From contig CAIQEU010000019.1 in assembly GCA_903870905.1 (NCBI GenBank), positions 1-36,156 on the forward strand: a stretch of DNA of 36,156 bases. The letters run 5' to 3'. The translations under genes were made by a program, and so were the position numbers. Source of the stretch: an uncultured Actinomycetes bacterium (GTDB lineage Bacteria > Actinomycetota > Acidimicrobiia > Acidimicrobiales > RAAP-2). Under the pieces are notes generated by a model. It was not told the origin of the DNA and ran no database searches. It worked only from the letters and a program-made list of their open reading frames with translations. Positions 28,947 to 36,156 of the stretch are shown in pieces. Each line of letters opens with the position of its first letter. Within the stretch, counting starts at the first letter, position 1.

Positions 28947-29342
28947 ATGCCACTGTCAGAGCACGAGCAGAAGATCCTCCAGCAGCTTGAAGCATCGCTG
29001 TCTGCACAAGACCCGGCGTTTGCCAGCAAGGTGCGCAACGAGACGGTCTACCGTCACGCCGGTCGACGGCTCAAATGGTCCGTCGTGGGATTCATCGCCG
29101 GACTCGTCGTGCTCGTGGTTGGGTTCACCGTCAACGTGTTCCTCGGCTTCCTCGGGGTGTGTGCGATGTCCGCTGCCGCGTGGGTGGCGGTCATGAGCGT
29201 TCGCTCAATGGGCAAGGCCTCGTGGCACGATCTGACTCGGTCACTCCGAGAGGACGAGCCATCCGGCGTCGATGGCATGGAGAGCAAGATCCACGAAGCC
29301 AAGGATTGGTTCAAGGATCGATTCGGTCGCGACGACCGCTGA
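28947..29342 (+). CDS. DUF3040 small membrane protein
   Basis: The product (131 aa) opens with MPLSEHEQKILQQLEASLSAQDPAFAS, the defining N-terminus of the actinobacterial DUF3040 family. Two adjacent membrane helices (about residues 47-62 and 65-85) follow, then an amphipathic charged C-terminus. The function is unknown. In mycobacteria a DUF3040 gene lies just upstream of mraZ, and here it lies about 4 kb upstream of mraZ, separated by an HNH gene and an ABC exporter. ATG 28947 has GGGAGGAGG upstream. Two palindromes precede it. The next gene follows after 6 bases, so the three genes 28947-30184 are probably one transcript. Confidence 0.88.
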   Translation: MPLSEHEQKILQQLEASLSAQDPAFASKVRNETVYRHAGRRLKWSVVGFIAGLVVLVVGFTVNVFLGFLGVCAMSAAAWVAVMSVRSMGKASWHDLTRSLREDEPSGVDGMESKIHEAKDWFKDRFGRDDR

Positions 29343-29348
29343 GGTGCT

Positions 29349-29651
29349 GTGACGATCGTGGCGAGACCGAGACACCGTGACGATCGACCGGCCGGGACAC
29401 TCGGGCCGGTCCTGCGTATCGCGGTCGTGGTGCTCCTTCGGCCCCACCTTTGGCTGACTGGCCTTCGAGCTGGATGGCATCTCGCCCCGAGACGGTGGTG
29501 GGCTCGTTCTCCGTTCCTCCCGGTTCCCGATCCGAACTACTGGCACTTCCGCATGGTGACGATGTTCGGCGGTGATGGCGACGGATCGCTCAGCACTGAA
29601 CAGATCGTCGACTACCTCCACTGGTCCGCATCGTTGGACGCACGGAGGTAG
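29349..29651 (+). CDS. Small conserved-looking protein before HNH endonuclease
   Basis: This 100-residue protein has a basic N-terminus, a hydrophobic patch (LRIAVVVLLRPHLWLTGLRAG), then RRWWARSPFLPVPDPNYWHFRMVTMFGGDG and a helical end, IVDYLHWSASL. The tryptophan-rich centre and the FGGDG turn look conserved, and I recall similar short proteins in actinobacteria, often next to HNH nuclease genes; no function is known to me. GTG 29349 lies 6 bases after the DUF3040 stop with GAGGT in front. The downstream gene begins 5 bases after its stop, and the ribosome binding site of that gene (GGAGGT) lies inside its last codons. Confidence 0.65.
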   Translation: MTIVARPRHRDDRPAGTLGPVLRIAVVVLLRPHLWLTGLRAGWHLAPRRWWARSPFLPVPDPNYWHFRMVTMFGGDGDGSLSTEQIVDYLHWSASLDARR

Positions 29652-29656
29652 GTGAC

Positions 29657-30184
29657 GTGGGGGACGAGGTGCTGCTACTCAACGCCACCTACGAACCCCT
29701 CGGCGTCGTCAGCGCTCGGCGAGCCATCGTGATGCTGCTCAGCGAGCGGGTCGACGCCATTGGCGAGCGAGAGCGCCCCGTGGTCTTCCATAGTCCGTCC
29801 CGTTCGATCGAACTGCCCGCAATTGTTCGACTCCGGGCGATGGTGTCCATCAACCGATCTCGGAAGGTCCCACCACCCACTCGCCGAGGCGTGCTCCGCC
29901 GAGACGGCGGGCGGTGCGCGTACTGCAACGCTGCGGCCGACACGGTGGACCACGTCATTCCGAAGAGTCGTGGGGGAGGATCGACCTGGTCCAATCTCGT
30001 CGCCGCGTGCCGGTACCACAACGCCGTGAAGGGTGATCGCCTCCTCGATGAACTCGGCTGGACCCTTTCGGTGCAACCGAAGATCCCCCTCGGCCTCACG
30101 TCCCTCGGTGGGGTGCACTCCATTGAGTCTTCGTGGCTGGACTACCTCCCAACCGGCGGCGATCGACGATCCAGGGTGGCCTAA
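29657..30184 (+). CDS. HNH endonuclease-like protein
   Basis: The product (175 aa) has the HNH nuclease domain at about residues 78-128: RRDGGRCAYC (Cys87, Cys90), then DHVIPKSRGG (catalytic Asp98-His99) and NLVAACRYHNAVKGDR. In most relatives the last zinc pair is C-x-x-C-N; here it is Cys118 and His121 before Asn122, so one zinc ligand is changed from Cys to His. The N-terminal 70 residues (LLNATYEPLGVVSARRAI) form the domain usually found in the actinobacterial version of this protein. The GTG at 29657 is preceded by GGAGGT. It is not near any restriction or phage gene, so a housekeeping DNA-processing role is more likely than defence; the true target is unknown. Confidence 0.87.
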   Translation: MGDEVLLLNATYEPLGVVSARRAIVMLLSERVDAIGERERPVVFHSPSRSIELPAIVRLRAMVSINRSRKVPPPTRRGVLRRDGGRCAYCNAAADTVDHVIPKSRGGGSTWSNLVAACRYHNAVKGDRLLDELGWTLSVQPKIPLGLTSLGGVHSIESSWLDYLPTGGDRRSRVA

Positions 30185-30188
30185 CGCC

Positions 30189-31796
30189 TCAGTGGTGGAT
30201 GAGGTCTCGGCGGCTGAAGGTCACCGCGCTCAGGAGGATGCCGAGCCCACCGAGCGCCGCCATCGTGCCGGCACTCGCCATGTTCACGCGGGCCGCTGGA
30301 GCTGCGCTCAGGTGGTGGAAGACCGACGTGGCGAGGAGGGTGGTGCTGACCGAGCCCACCACGGTGACGAGCACGAGTCCAGCTGACCAGATGAGGAGGC
30401 CCCAGCCCAGAGCAACGGTGTGGCGAGGGCTGACCCCGTAGATGGTGGCGACGAGTCCGACGAGTGCCAGCGCGGGGGTGGCATCGTCGCAGCCCGCGGC
30501 CACGAGCGCTCCGACCGAGACGCCGCTGTGCTCGAGGGCTGCACCAGCCCACATTGCGAGACCGGCCAAGGCTCCACCGCCGATGATGGCAACGGCGATC
30601 AGCGCCAACCGACCGAGGAGCCACCGTGACCGTCCCACTGGAAACATGAGGACGAGGTCGACCCGAGCCATCGCCTCGTCGCTCCGAAGGGCAGCGAGCT
30701 GACTCACGCCGAAGGCGCTCAAGGTGATGGCCACCATCAGCGAAGTCAACGAGAGGACGACCGCTGTTCCACTCCCGGATGCATCGAGTCCTCCCGTGAT
30801 GTGGGCCAACGAGCCAGCGCGCAAGGTGGCACCAGCGGACTTCGCAACGAGTCCGTAGAGGAAACTCGCCAGACTCACGATGACACCCCAGAGCATTGCG
30901 CTCGCCCCAAGGGAGCGCAGGGAGAAGGCGAGGGGAGAACGCATGAGCAGTCGCCGTGGCGATCGCGTCGTTCGACGAGTGAAGCGGCCAGCACCAACGT
31001 CACGGCTTCCCGAGAGCAAGAGGGTGATCGTTCCGAGGAAGACCGACGCCGCGGCAATGGCAATCCATGGAGCCCCCCAGCCCGAATCAGGCTGTTCGAG
31101 TTGCTCGACCCAGCCGAGCGGCGTGAACCATAAGAGCCAGTGAAGGCCGAGTCCAGCATCGGCGACCGCCCTGAGCAGATAGCTGAGCGCGAGGGTGCAC
31201 GCAGCGGCACTGGCGGCACCTCGACGACTGGCGACGAGCTGACTCGCGACGGCACCACTGCCGAGGAACACCACGAACGGAGCAAGCAGGATGGTGGTCG
31301 CCTCCATGATGCGCTGAAGGGACAGTTCGTGGCTGAAGACAGTGGCGACGGCCGAAGCGGTCACCCAGGCAGCGAGCGCAGCGACGGTGAACATTGCCAT
31401 GGTCGTCCCGGTCCACCGCTTGAGCGAGGTGGAGCCGGTGAGCAGGAGCGCGGTTCGCCCAGCATCCTCACTCCCGCGGAGCAGTCGGGTGCTCGTGAGG
31501 AGCCCCCAGATCGCAGCGAGGATCGCACAGGTCATCTGCGCCTTGAACATCGTGAATCCCGCCACGGTGTCGAGGTGGTGCGCTGGGCCGAACAGCATCA
31601 CCATTGCGGTGTTGTGCTCGTAGGCCAGCGCCAAGCTCCGCCGGGCACTGGTCGTTGGGTAGAGCGAGGCGTAGGCACGAGCAGACGTCCCGACGAGGCC
31701 GCCGACGATCGCTCCGAGCAGCGCCCCAGAGCGGAGGCAGGATCGAGCGATCAGCGAGGTCCCCGATACTCGACGGTGGGGCAGCGCCTTCTTCAC
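30189..31796 (-). CDS. ABC-2 exporter permease, large fused type
   Basis: The product (535 aa) has about 12 hydrophobic segments in two halves, the layout of a permease with two membrane domains in one chain. The N-terminal half includes a segment (LYPTTSARRSLALAYEHNTAM) and WGLLTSTRLLRGSEDAGRTALLLTGS that recall the actinobacterial polyketide-antibiotic exporter permeases. Similarly, SDEAMARVDLVLMFPVGRSRWLLGR appears in the second half, in line with an internal duplication (RGSEDAGR versus RSDEAMAR). Its ATG overlaps the ATPase stop by 4 bases. With the ATPase it should form an efflux pump for an unknown lipophilic compound. The 3' end lies 4 bases from the convergent HNH gene. Confidence 0.85.
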   Translation of the reverse strand: MKKALPHRRVSGTSLIARSCLRSGALLGAIVGGLVGTSARAYASLYPTTSARRSLALAYEHNTAMVMLFGPAHHLDTVAGFTMFKAQMTCAILAAIWGLLTSTRLLRGSEDAGRTALLLTGSTSLKRWTGTTMAMFTVAALAAWVTASAVATVFSHELSLQRIMEATTILLAPFVVFLGSGAVASQLVASRRGAASAAACTLALSYLLRAVADAGLGLHWLLWFTPLGWVEQLEQPDSGWGAPWIAIAAASVFLGTITLLLSGSRDVGAGRFTRRTTRSPRRLLMRSPLAFSLRSLGASAMLWGVIVSLASFLYGLVAKSAGATLRAGSLAHITGGLDASGSGTAVVLSLTSLMVAITLSAFGVSQLAALRSDEAMARVDLVLMFPVGRSRWLLGRLALIAVAIIGGGALAGLAMWAGAALEHSGVSVGALVAAGCDDATPALALVGLVATIYGVSPRHTVALGWGLLIWSAGLVLVTVVGSVSTTLLATSVFHHLSAAPAARVNMASAGTMAALGGLGILLSAVTFSRRDLIHH

Positions 31797-32677
31797 GAGC
31801 GCTCGCCGTAGTGCTCAAGGAAGACCTCCTCGAGGGATGGCTCGCGAACGTCGAGGGTGATCACGTCTGACGCGGCGAGTGCATCGAGGATGGGGTGGAG
31901 CGCGCCGCGGACTTCGAATCGAGCCCGATTGGCCTGCACGGTGAAGTTTGCGACGCCGGGAAGACGTGAGAGGTCGGGGACGATGCCGTTGAAGCGCACG
32001 TCGAGGTGGCGACCGCCGAGATGGTGGAGTTCGTGGAGGGCGCCCACCTCAATCAGTTCGCCGCTACGCAAGATCGCCACTCGATCACAGAGCGCCTCCA
32101 CCTCGCTCATGATGTGGCTTGAGAGGAAGACCGTCTGCCCTCGGTTCGCTGCTTCGGCGATGCTGCTGCGGAACGCCTGCTCCATGAGGGGGTCGAGACC
32201 CGTCGTTGGTTCATCGAGGATCAACAGGTCGGCTCTGGTCATGAGCGCTCCGATGAGGAGCACCTTCTGGCGGTTGCCCTTGGAGTAGGCCCGCACCTTC
32301 ATGGTGGGGTCGAGCTCGAACCGGTGGGTGAGGAGGTCTCGGTACGCCGAGTCCACTGCGCCGTGGAGGTTGGCGAAGAGGTCGAGGGTTTCTCCACCCG
32401 TGAGGTTCGGCCACAAGGTGACGTCACTCGGCACCGCGGCGAGGCGTCGGTGGACGCGGGCAGCTCTTCTCGTGGAGTTCTCGCCGAAGATCGTGGCCAC
32501 TCCGCTCGTCGGCCGGGCGAAGCCGAGCAACACGTTGATCATGGTGCTCTTGCCCGCACCGTTCGGTCCGAGGAATCCCATCACCTCTCCTCGGCGGACG
32601 GAGAGGGAGCAGTCCTTCAGGGCAGTCGTGCGTCCGTACCGCTTGGTCAGGTTGGTCGTCTCGATCACTGCATCCAC
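31793..32677 (-). CDS. ABC exporter ATPase paired with the fused permease
   Basis: The product (294 aa) has Walker A GPNGAGKST, a signature YSKGNRQKVLLIGAL instead of LSGGQ, Walker B LLILDEPTTGLDPLM, and the switch VFLSSHIMSE. The YSKGNRQK version is common among exporter ATPases that pair with large ABC-2 permeases. The C-terminal 75 residues end in EPSLEEVFLEHYG. The GTG at 32677 is preceded by GAGGAAGG at a suitable distance. The gene is divergent from mraZ across 234 bp that hold the MraZ-box-like array. It differs from the ATPase at 15737 in signature motif and C-terminal domain, so the two ABC systems are not recent copies. Confidence 0.9.
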   Translation of the reverse strand: MDAVIETTNLTKRYGRTTALKDCSLSVRRGEVMGFLGPNGAGKSTMINVLLGFARPTSGVATIFGENSTRRAARVHRRLAAVPSDVTLWPNLTGGETLDLFANLHGAVDSAYRDLLTHRFELDPTMKVRAYSKGNRQKVLLIGALMTRADLLILDEPTTGLDPLMEQAFRSSIAEAANRGQTVFLSSHIMSEVEALCDRVAILRSGELIEVGALHELHHLGGRHLDVRFNGIVPDLSRLPGVANFTVQANRARFEVRGALHPILDALAASDVITLDVREPSLEEVFLEHYGERS

Positions 32678-32777
32678 AACGGCGCCCTTCCTCGATCAAC
32701 TCCACGCACTCATGGCGAGTCTTCCAGAGCACTTCGGGAGAGTGGGTCGACTCCTGACTACGGATTTCGGGCCATTT

Positions 32778-32812
32778 TGGGTCAAATTGAGACCCAGATG
32801 GGAGAGAATGGG
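32778..32812 (+). promoter_or_regulatory. MraZ-box-like array of TGGG repeats
   Basis: TGGG occurs at 32778, 32799 and 32809, with a near match TGAG at 32788, giving spacings of 10, 11 and 10 bp. MraZ is known to bind TGGGN repeats separated by 5 bases in its own promoter and to repress the dcw operon. The array lies 100-130 bp before the mraZ start, so self-regulation is a strong inference. Confidence 0.7.
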
Positions 32813-32820
32813 CGAAAAGA

Positions 32821-32840
32821 GCGCGAAGTGGCGCGAAGTG
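32821..32840 (+). repeat. Tandem 10-bp repeat GCGCGAAGTG in the mraZ promoter
   Basis: Two perfect adjacent copies continue the 10-bp period of the TGGG array: TGGC at 32829 and TGGT at 32839 fall in phase with it. As I recall, the AAGTGG form is the usual look of actinobacterial mraZ promoters. The repeat is probably part of the MraZ binding region. Confidence 0.65.
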
Positions 32841-32911
32841 GTAAGTTGTGTCAGGAAAGAGCGATTCTCGGGACGAAATTCCGTGAATTGGAGAGCGGGG
32901 GCGGATTCGTC

Positions 32912-33322
32912 GTGCTGGTTGGAACGTATGAGCACAACTTGGATGCCAAGGGGCGCCTCGTTCTGCCTGCGAAGTTCCGCGATGCCTTCGAATCGAAGAA
33001 GGGATTTCTCTCCCCCCTGCCCCAAGGCGGCATCGCGCTGCGGACCGATGCCGAGTTCAAGCGGATGTCCGACGTGATCTCCGTGACGATGTACGAGAGC
33101 CCCGAAGCCGAGAACGCTGCCCGCGCGTTGGCGGCGAACTCGTACCCCGTCGACTTCGAGGGATCGCAAGGTCGCATCGCCATCCCTGAATCGATGCGGC
33201 GCGAGTTCGGCCTCGAAGGCCAAGTCGTCGTGTCCGGATTCTTCGACCACGTTGAGATTTGGGCTCCTGAAGTGTTCCGTCGTGTCCTGGGTCGACCCAG
33301 CGCAGTACAAGGAGGCAATTGA
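32912..33322 (+). CDS. mraZ: Transcriptional regulator MraZ
   Basis: The product (136 aa) is the first gene of the division and cell-wall cluster and a DNA-binding ring protein that controls it. It begins GTYEHNLDAKGRLVLPAKFR, the family start, and has a second matching half (GSQGRIAIPESMRREFGLEGQVVVSG followed by VEIWAPEVF), each half forming a swapped-hairpin AbrB-like fold. The GTG at 32912 is chosen by alignment to the usual M-x-x-G-x-YEH start, with GGGGGCGG at 32897-32904 as ribosome binding site. TGGG repeats upstream are its likely own operator. The rsmH gene follows after 164 bp that contain a hairpin. Confidence 0.93.
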   Translation: MLVGTYEHNLDAKGRLVLPAKFRDAFESKKGFLSPLPQGGIALRTDAEFKRMSDVISVTMYESPEAENAARALAANSYPVDFEGSQGRIAIPESMRREFGLEGQVVVSGFFDHVEIWAPEVFRRVLGRPSAVQGGN

Positions 33323-33388
33323 GCGTGCGCCAGGTGATGGCCACGCCACAACATCACCAATCACTCACCGTTGAGGCCATGCGCAGCC

Positions 33389-33409
33389 CTTCGACCGGAC
33401 GTGTCGAAG
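33389..33409 (+). promoter_or_regulatory. 7-bp stem hairpin between mraZ and rsmH
   Basis: CTTCGAC (33389-33395) and GTCGAAG (33403-33409) form a perfect 7-bp stem with a 7-base loop, in the 164-bp space between the genes. A pyrimidine-rich but not T-only stretch follows, so it is not a standard terminator. It could limit read-through, stabilise the message or mark a processing site. Confidence 0.5.
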
Positions 33410-33486
33410 ATCTCTCCTCCGCCCTCTTCTCCGCGTGTCGCTGGCGGCTCCAACCCGCAACGACCATGTCGGTCGAGGGGCTGCAG

Positions 33487-34464
33487 ATGGACTCAGCCTT
33501 CTCCCACCGCTCCGTGCAGCTCTCCGAGGTGCTCGACTTCTTCGCCCCGGTACCCGCCGGGGTGATCGTCGACTGCACCCTCGGGGGGGCGGGTCACGCC
33601 CAAGCGCTCCTCGAGCAGCGCGACGATCTCGCGATCTGCGGCATCGACCGCGACCCCGTCGCTCGTGAAGCGGCGGCTGAACGACTCGCACCGTTCGGCG
33701 ATCGAGCGGTCATCGTTGCGTCGACCTTCGATCGGCTCGGCGACATCGTGGCATCGGGACTCGCTGGCTTCGCTGCATGGCCGAGTCTGCCTGGGGTCGA
33801 CCGCCCGCCCGTCGTTGGCGTGCTCATGGACTTAGGTGTGTCCTCGCCGCAATTCGACGTCGCAGAACGAGGGTTCTCCTACCGCGCCGATGCACCGCTC
33901 GATATGCGGATGGACCAGACGACTGGTCAAACGGCAGCTGAACTCCTCGAGGCCATTTCGCTCAACGACCTGACGGATCTCCTTCGGGCCAACGGCGAAG
34001 ACCGCCTCGCTCGTCGAATCGCGCAGGCCATCATCAATGCCCGACCGCTGTCGACGACGGGTCAGCTCGCCGACGTGGTGAGCAGTGCGGTGCCAGCTGC
34101 AGTTCGTCGACGCGGGCACCCTGCCAAGCGAACGTTCCAGGCGTTGCGGATCGCGGTCAACGGGGAACTCGACCAACTTCGCCCAGCACTCGAGGCGGCA
34201 CTCGACGTCCTCGTCTCTGGAGGGCGCCTCGTTGTCCAGAGCTACCACTCTGGAGAGGACCGGATCGTCAAGCAGGTCCTCGCAACTGCGGTGACTGGTG
34301 GGTGCACGTGTCCGCCCCAGTTGCCGTGCGTCTGCGGGGCGGCTCCGATCGTTCGCCGACTCCACGGTGGTTCGGTCCCTGCGAGTGCCAGTGAACGCCA
34401 CGACAACGGTCGAGCCGAGAGCGTGCGGCTTCGTGCCGTCGAGAAGATCAGTCAGGGGGTGTAG
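33487..34464 (+). CDS. rsmH: 16S rRNA (cytosine-1402-N4) methyltransferase RsmH
   Basis: The product (325 aa) methylates C1402 of 16S rRNA in the ribosomal P site. It begins SAFSHRSVQLSEVLDFF, then the AdoMet motif VDCTLGGAGHAQALL, the ICGIDRDP strand, the family sequence DLGVSSPQFD-x4-GFSYRADAPLDMRMD and the late SYHSGEDRIVKQ. The ATG at 33487 was chosen because GAGGGG lies 6 bases upstream and the family N-terminus aligns there. The frame is open back to a TTG at 33319, but that extension contains the mraZ-rsmH hairpin and has no family match. ATG 33466 is a second possibility. The C-terminal region holds a small cysteine cluster (GGCTCPPQLPCVCG), common in actinobacterial RsmH. Confidence 0.95.
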   Translation: MDSAFSHRSVQLSEVLDFFAPVPAGVIVDCTLGGAGHAQALLEQRDDLAICGIDRDPVAREAAAERLAPFGDRAVIVASTFDRLGDIVASGLAGFAAWPSLPGVDRPPVVGVLMDLGVSSPQFDVAERGFSYRADAPLDMRMDQTTGQTAAELLEAISLNDLTDLLRANGEDRLARRIAQAIINARPLSTTGQLADVVSSAVPAAVRRRGHPAKRTFQALRIAVNGELDQLRPALEAALDVLVSGGRLVVQSYHSGEDRIVKQVLATAVTGGCTCPPQLPCVCGAAPIVRRLHGGSVPASASERHDNGRAESVRLRAVEKISQGV

Positions 34465-34466
34465 GG

Positions 34467-34976
34467 ATGGCATCCATTCCATCAACGAGACGGGCGGCAA
34501 ATCGGCCACGCCATGGTGCGAGCCAACGTCGGCCTCCGCTCACCGTCGTTGCGCCCCCGCAGCGAAAGCGTCGACGCACCCTCAGCCCCACCGTGGTCTC
34601 CATTGCCGCGGTGGCGATCACGCTCGGGGCCATCGTGTTCACGAATGGGAACGTCATCGCCGCACAGTTCCACCTCCAAGGCGTCCAAGCGAGCGTCGCA
34701 GCCGCGAGTGCGCTTCACGATCAAGAACTCCTCCAGCAAGAGAGCATGGAGTCGCCGCTTCGCATCACGCAGCAGGTTGCCCACGCAGCGCGCCTCGTCA
34801 CCCCTGTCGCAGAGACCCAGATCGCCCCGGTTTCCCTCAATCAACCGGTTCGGACCATTGAGGTTGGTCCGGCGCCGGTCGCCGTCGCTGCCACCCCACC
34901 CCCGGTTCAGCCGACCGCGAAGCCCACGACCCCTCGCGCAGCCACGCGCTCGATCGCCCCTGCTCCGAAGCGATGA
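34467..34976 (+). CDS. FtsL-like division protein (by position and topology)
   Basis: The product (169 aa) is a bitopic membrane protein in the ftsL position, between rsmH and ftsI. A basic, disordered N-terminus of about 40 residues (ending in RKRRRTLSP) leads into one helix (TVVSIAAVAITLGAIVFTN). A coiled-coil-like stretch follows (QFHLQGVQASVAAASALHDQELLQQE), as expected for FtsL, which pairs with FtsB in the divisome. The last 45 residues are rich in Pro, Ala and Thr and likely disordered. Sequence similarity alone would not identify it; the assignment rests on position, size and topology. ATG 34467 lies 2 bases after the rsmH stop and the gene ends in an ATGA overlap with ftsI. Confidence 0.75.
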   Translation: MASIPSTRRAANRPRHGASQRRPPLTVVAPPQRKRRRTLSPTVVSIAAVAITLGAIVFTNGNVIAAQFHLQGVQASVAAASALHDQELLQQESMESPLRITQQVAHAARLVTPVAETQIAPVSLNQPVRTIEVGPAPVAVAATPPPVQPTAKPTTPRAATRSIAPAPKR

Positions 34977-36156
34977 CCAAGATGGCGGCGCCGACTCGAC
35001 CGCGACGGTCGCCTGCCCGGGCGGATGCTCGACGCTCGACAGGACGGCGTTCGCCAGTACCGCCCACAACGCCTCGAGTTCTCGGGAAGCAAGCCCGTCG
35101 CCGCATGCTCGGAATCGTGGCGTTCATGGCGGTCGTCTTCGCACTCGTCATTGCCCAGCTCGTCAATCTCCAGGTCGCTCGGTCCTCGTACTTCTCAGGG
35201 CTCGCCCGCCGAGAGCTCCTGACGACGGTCACGGTCCCATCCCTCCGCGGCGGCATCTTCGATCGCAACGGGCAGATCCTGTCGCTGTCGGTTCCCTCAA
35301 TTCGTCTGCAAGCTGACGACGCCCAGATCAAAGATCCCGTGCACGAGGCTGCAGCGCTCGCGCCCCTCCTCGGCATGACGGCACCCGACCAAGTCGCAGC
35401 GCTGACTGCCAAGCTTTCGGAACACGGTCCCGGCAGTGGGCAGGTCGACTTGGCGGACAACATCTCGCAGGCCACGGCCACCAAGGTGCTCCATCAGCTC
35501 TACAACTTGGGGCTCGCGACCACGACCCAATACCCGCGCTCTTCGCCCAATGGGGCACTCGCGACGTCGATTCTCGGAACGCTCGACTGGCAAGGTGCTG
35601 GCAGCGGTGGGCTCGAGTACGCCTACAACCATGAACTCGCTGGACACCCCGGCCTCACGCGGGTGTTCCAGAGTCCCAATGGACTCAACATTCCCCAAGC
35701 GTCACCCGTGATCCTCCGTCACGCACGACCCGGACGCGGCCTTGAGCTCACGATTGACCTCCCACTGCAGTTCCAAACGGAACGAGCGTTGGCTGCAGAA
35801 ATCCTGAGCGCTCACGCGCTGTCGGGGACAGCGATCATCATGGACACCCGAACGGGTCAGATCCTCGCCCAAGCGAACCTGGTGAACTCTTCGCTTCGTG
35901 GAGCGACGGGAGCCTTGTCGCTGCCGCCGTACCTCCCGTCGAAGAACCCGATTCTTCCTGGCGTCCAGCAGTCGATGAACAACCTCGCGCTGACCCAGAC
36001 CTACGAGCCAGGGTCGGTGTTCAAACTCGTGACCTTCGCTGGAGCGCTCGAGGCGAAGGCGATTCAGCCGACGAAGGTCTTCACAGTGCCCGATCACTTC
36101 ACACTCGATGGCCACCTCTTCCACGACGCTGAGACGCACCCCGTCCTCAAGATGAA
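34973..36156 (+). CDS. ftsI: Peptidoglycan transpeptidase FtsI / PBP3 (3' end cut by window)
   Basis: The reading frame starts at ATG 34973, in an ATGA overlap with the FtsL-like gene, and stays open to the end of the window, so only 394 residues are visible. A basic cytoplasmic tail of about 45 residues precedes one helix (MLGIVAFMAVVFALVIAQLV). The PBP dimerisation domain follows, with the start segment VPSLRGGIFDRNGQIL of class B penicillin-binding proteins. The active-site serine motif S-V-F-K (Ser348, Lys351, in YEPGSVFK) is present near the end; the SxN and KTG motifs lie beyond the window. The enzyme cross-links septal peptidoglycan with FtsW. The length and gene order match the cell division PBP. 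Confidence 0.93.
   Translation, partial: MTKMAAPTRPRRSPARADARRSTGRRSPVPPTTPRVLGKQARRRMLGIVAFMAVVFALVIAQLVNLQVARSSYFSGLARRELLTTVTVPSLRGGIFDRNGQILSLSVPSIRLQADDAQIKDPVHEAAALAPLLGMTAPDQVAALTAKLSEHGPGSGQVDLADNISQATATKVLHQLYNLGLATTTQYPRSSPNGALATSILGTLDWQGAGSGGLEYAYNHELAGHPGLTRVFQSPNGLNIPQASPVILRHARPGRGLELTIDLPLQFQTERALAAEILSAHALSGTAIIMDTRTGQILAQANLVNSSLRGATGALSLPPYLPSKNPILPGVQQSMNNLALTQTYEPGSVFKLVTFAGALEAKAIQPTKVFTVPDHFTLDGHLFHDAETHPVLKM

Noticed and set aside
33319-33486. TTG-initiated N-terminal extension of RsmH
   Set aside because: It has no family similarity, no ribosome binding site at the TTG, and contains a perfect hairpin; the ATG at 33487 is better supported.

Overview
The window is about 36 kb of high-GC (low-to-mid 60s percent by eye), densely coded bacterial chromosome with frequent GTG starts and many ATGA, GTGA or TAATG overlaps. 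It looks actinobacterial: it ends in the start of a division and cell-wall (dcw) cluster (mraZ, rsmH, an ftsL-position gene, ftsI) preceded by a DUF3040 gene and a small-protein/HNH pair, an arrangement resembling that of mycobacteria and relatives. A deep-branching lineage such as Acidimicrobiia is my guess; no rRNA or other phylogenetic marker is present to prove it. I see no tRNA, rRNA, CRISPR array, complete insertion sequence or phage gene. No gene-free stretch exceeds 300 bases; the longest are 1218-1433 (one inverted repeat, no convincing gene) and 32678-32911 (the mraZ promoter with its repeat array).

Layout, left to right. 1-2123: the end of a type II NADH dehydrogenase and a short cation-efflux-like membrane protein. 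2120-5316: a divergent pair, a GH36 alpha-galactosidase-like enzyme and a sulfatase/phosphonate monoester hydrolase-like enzyme. 5306-7502: a TetR repressor and a divergent 14-helix MFS exporter, with two near-identical operators between them. 7556-10264: a polar amino acid ABC importer (binding protein, permease, ATPase). 10267-12579: a class III CoA-transferase, an unknown protein, and an oppositely oriented nitroreductase. 12635-14845: a tightly overlapping cassette of an EthD-like protein, a SnoaL-like protein and a thioredoxin-fold protein with an unusual CGC motif. 14853-16651: an ABC-2 exporter. 16777-18556: a three-gene cytochrome b cassette with no Rieske or cytochrome c1 gene in view. 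18687-21563: msrA, a nitronate monooxygenase-like enzyme and nhaA. 21617-26035: a marR-mmpL-MFS efflux operon. 26032-28837: an AliA/FadD-like acyl-CoA synthetase and a membrane protein of unknown role. 28947-30184: DUF3040, a small conserved protein and an HNH endonuclease. 30189-32677: a second ABC-2 exporter. 32912-36156: mraZ-rsmH-ftsL-ftsI, with ftsI cut by the window edge.

Functionally the region combines respiration and redox repair (ndh, cytochrome b cassette, msrA, redoxin, nitroreductase), CoA-linked catabolism (CoA-transferase, acyl-CoA synthetase, nitronate monooxygenase, EthD/SnoaL), export (two MFS, one MmpL, two ABC-2 systems) and cell division. The features most worth a second look are the cytochrome b cassette without a PEWY motif, the EthD-SnoaL-CGC redoxin cassette, the paired TetR operators, the periodic TGGG array before mraZ, the hairpin between mraZ and rsmH, and an ABC binding protein without a lipobox.
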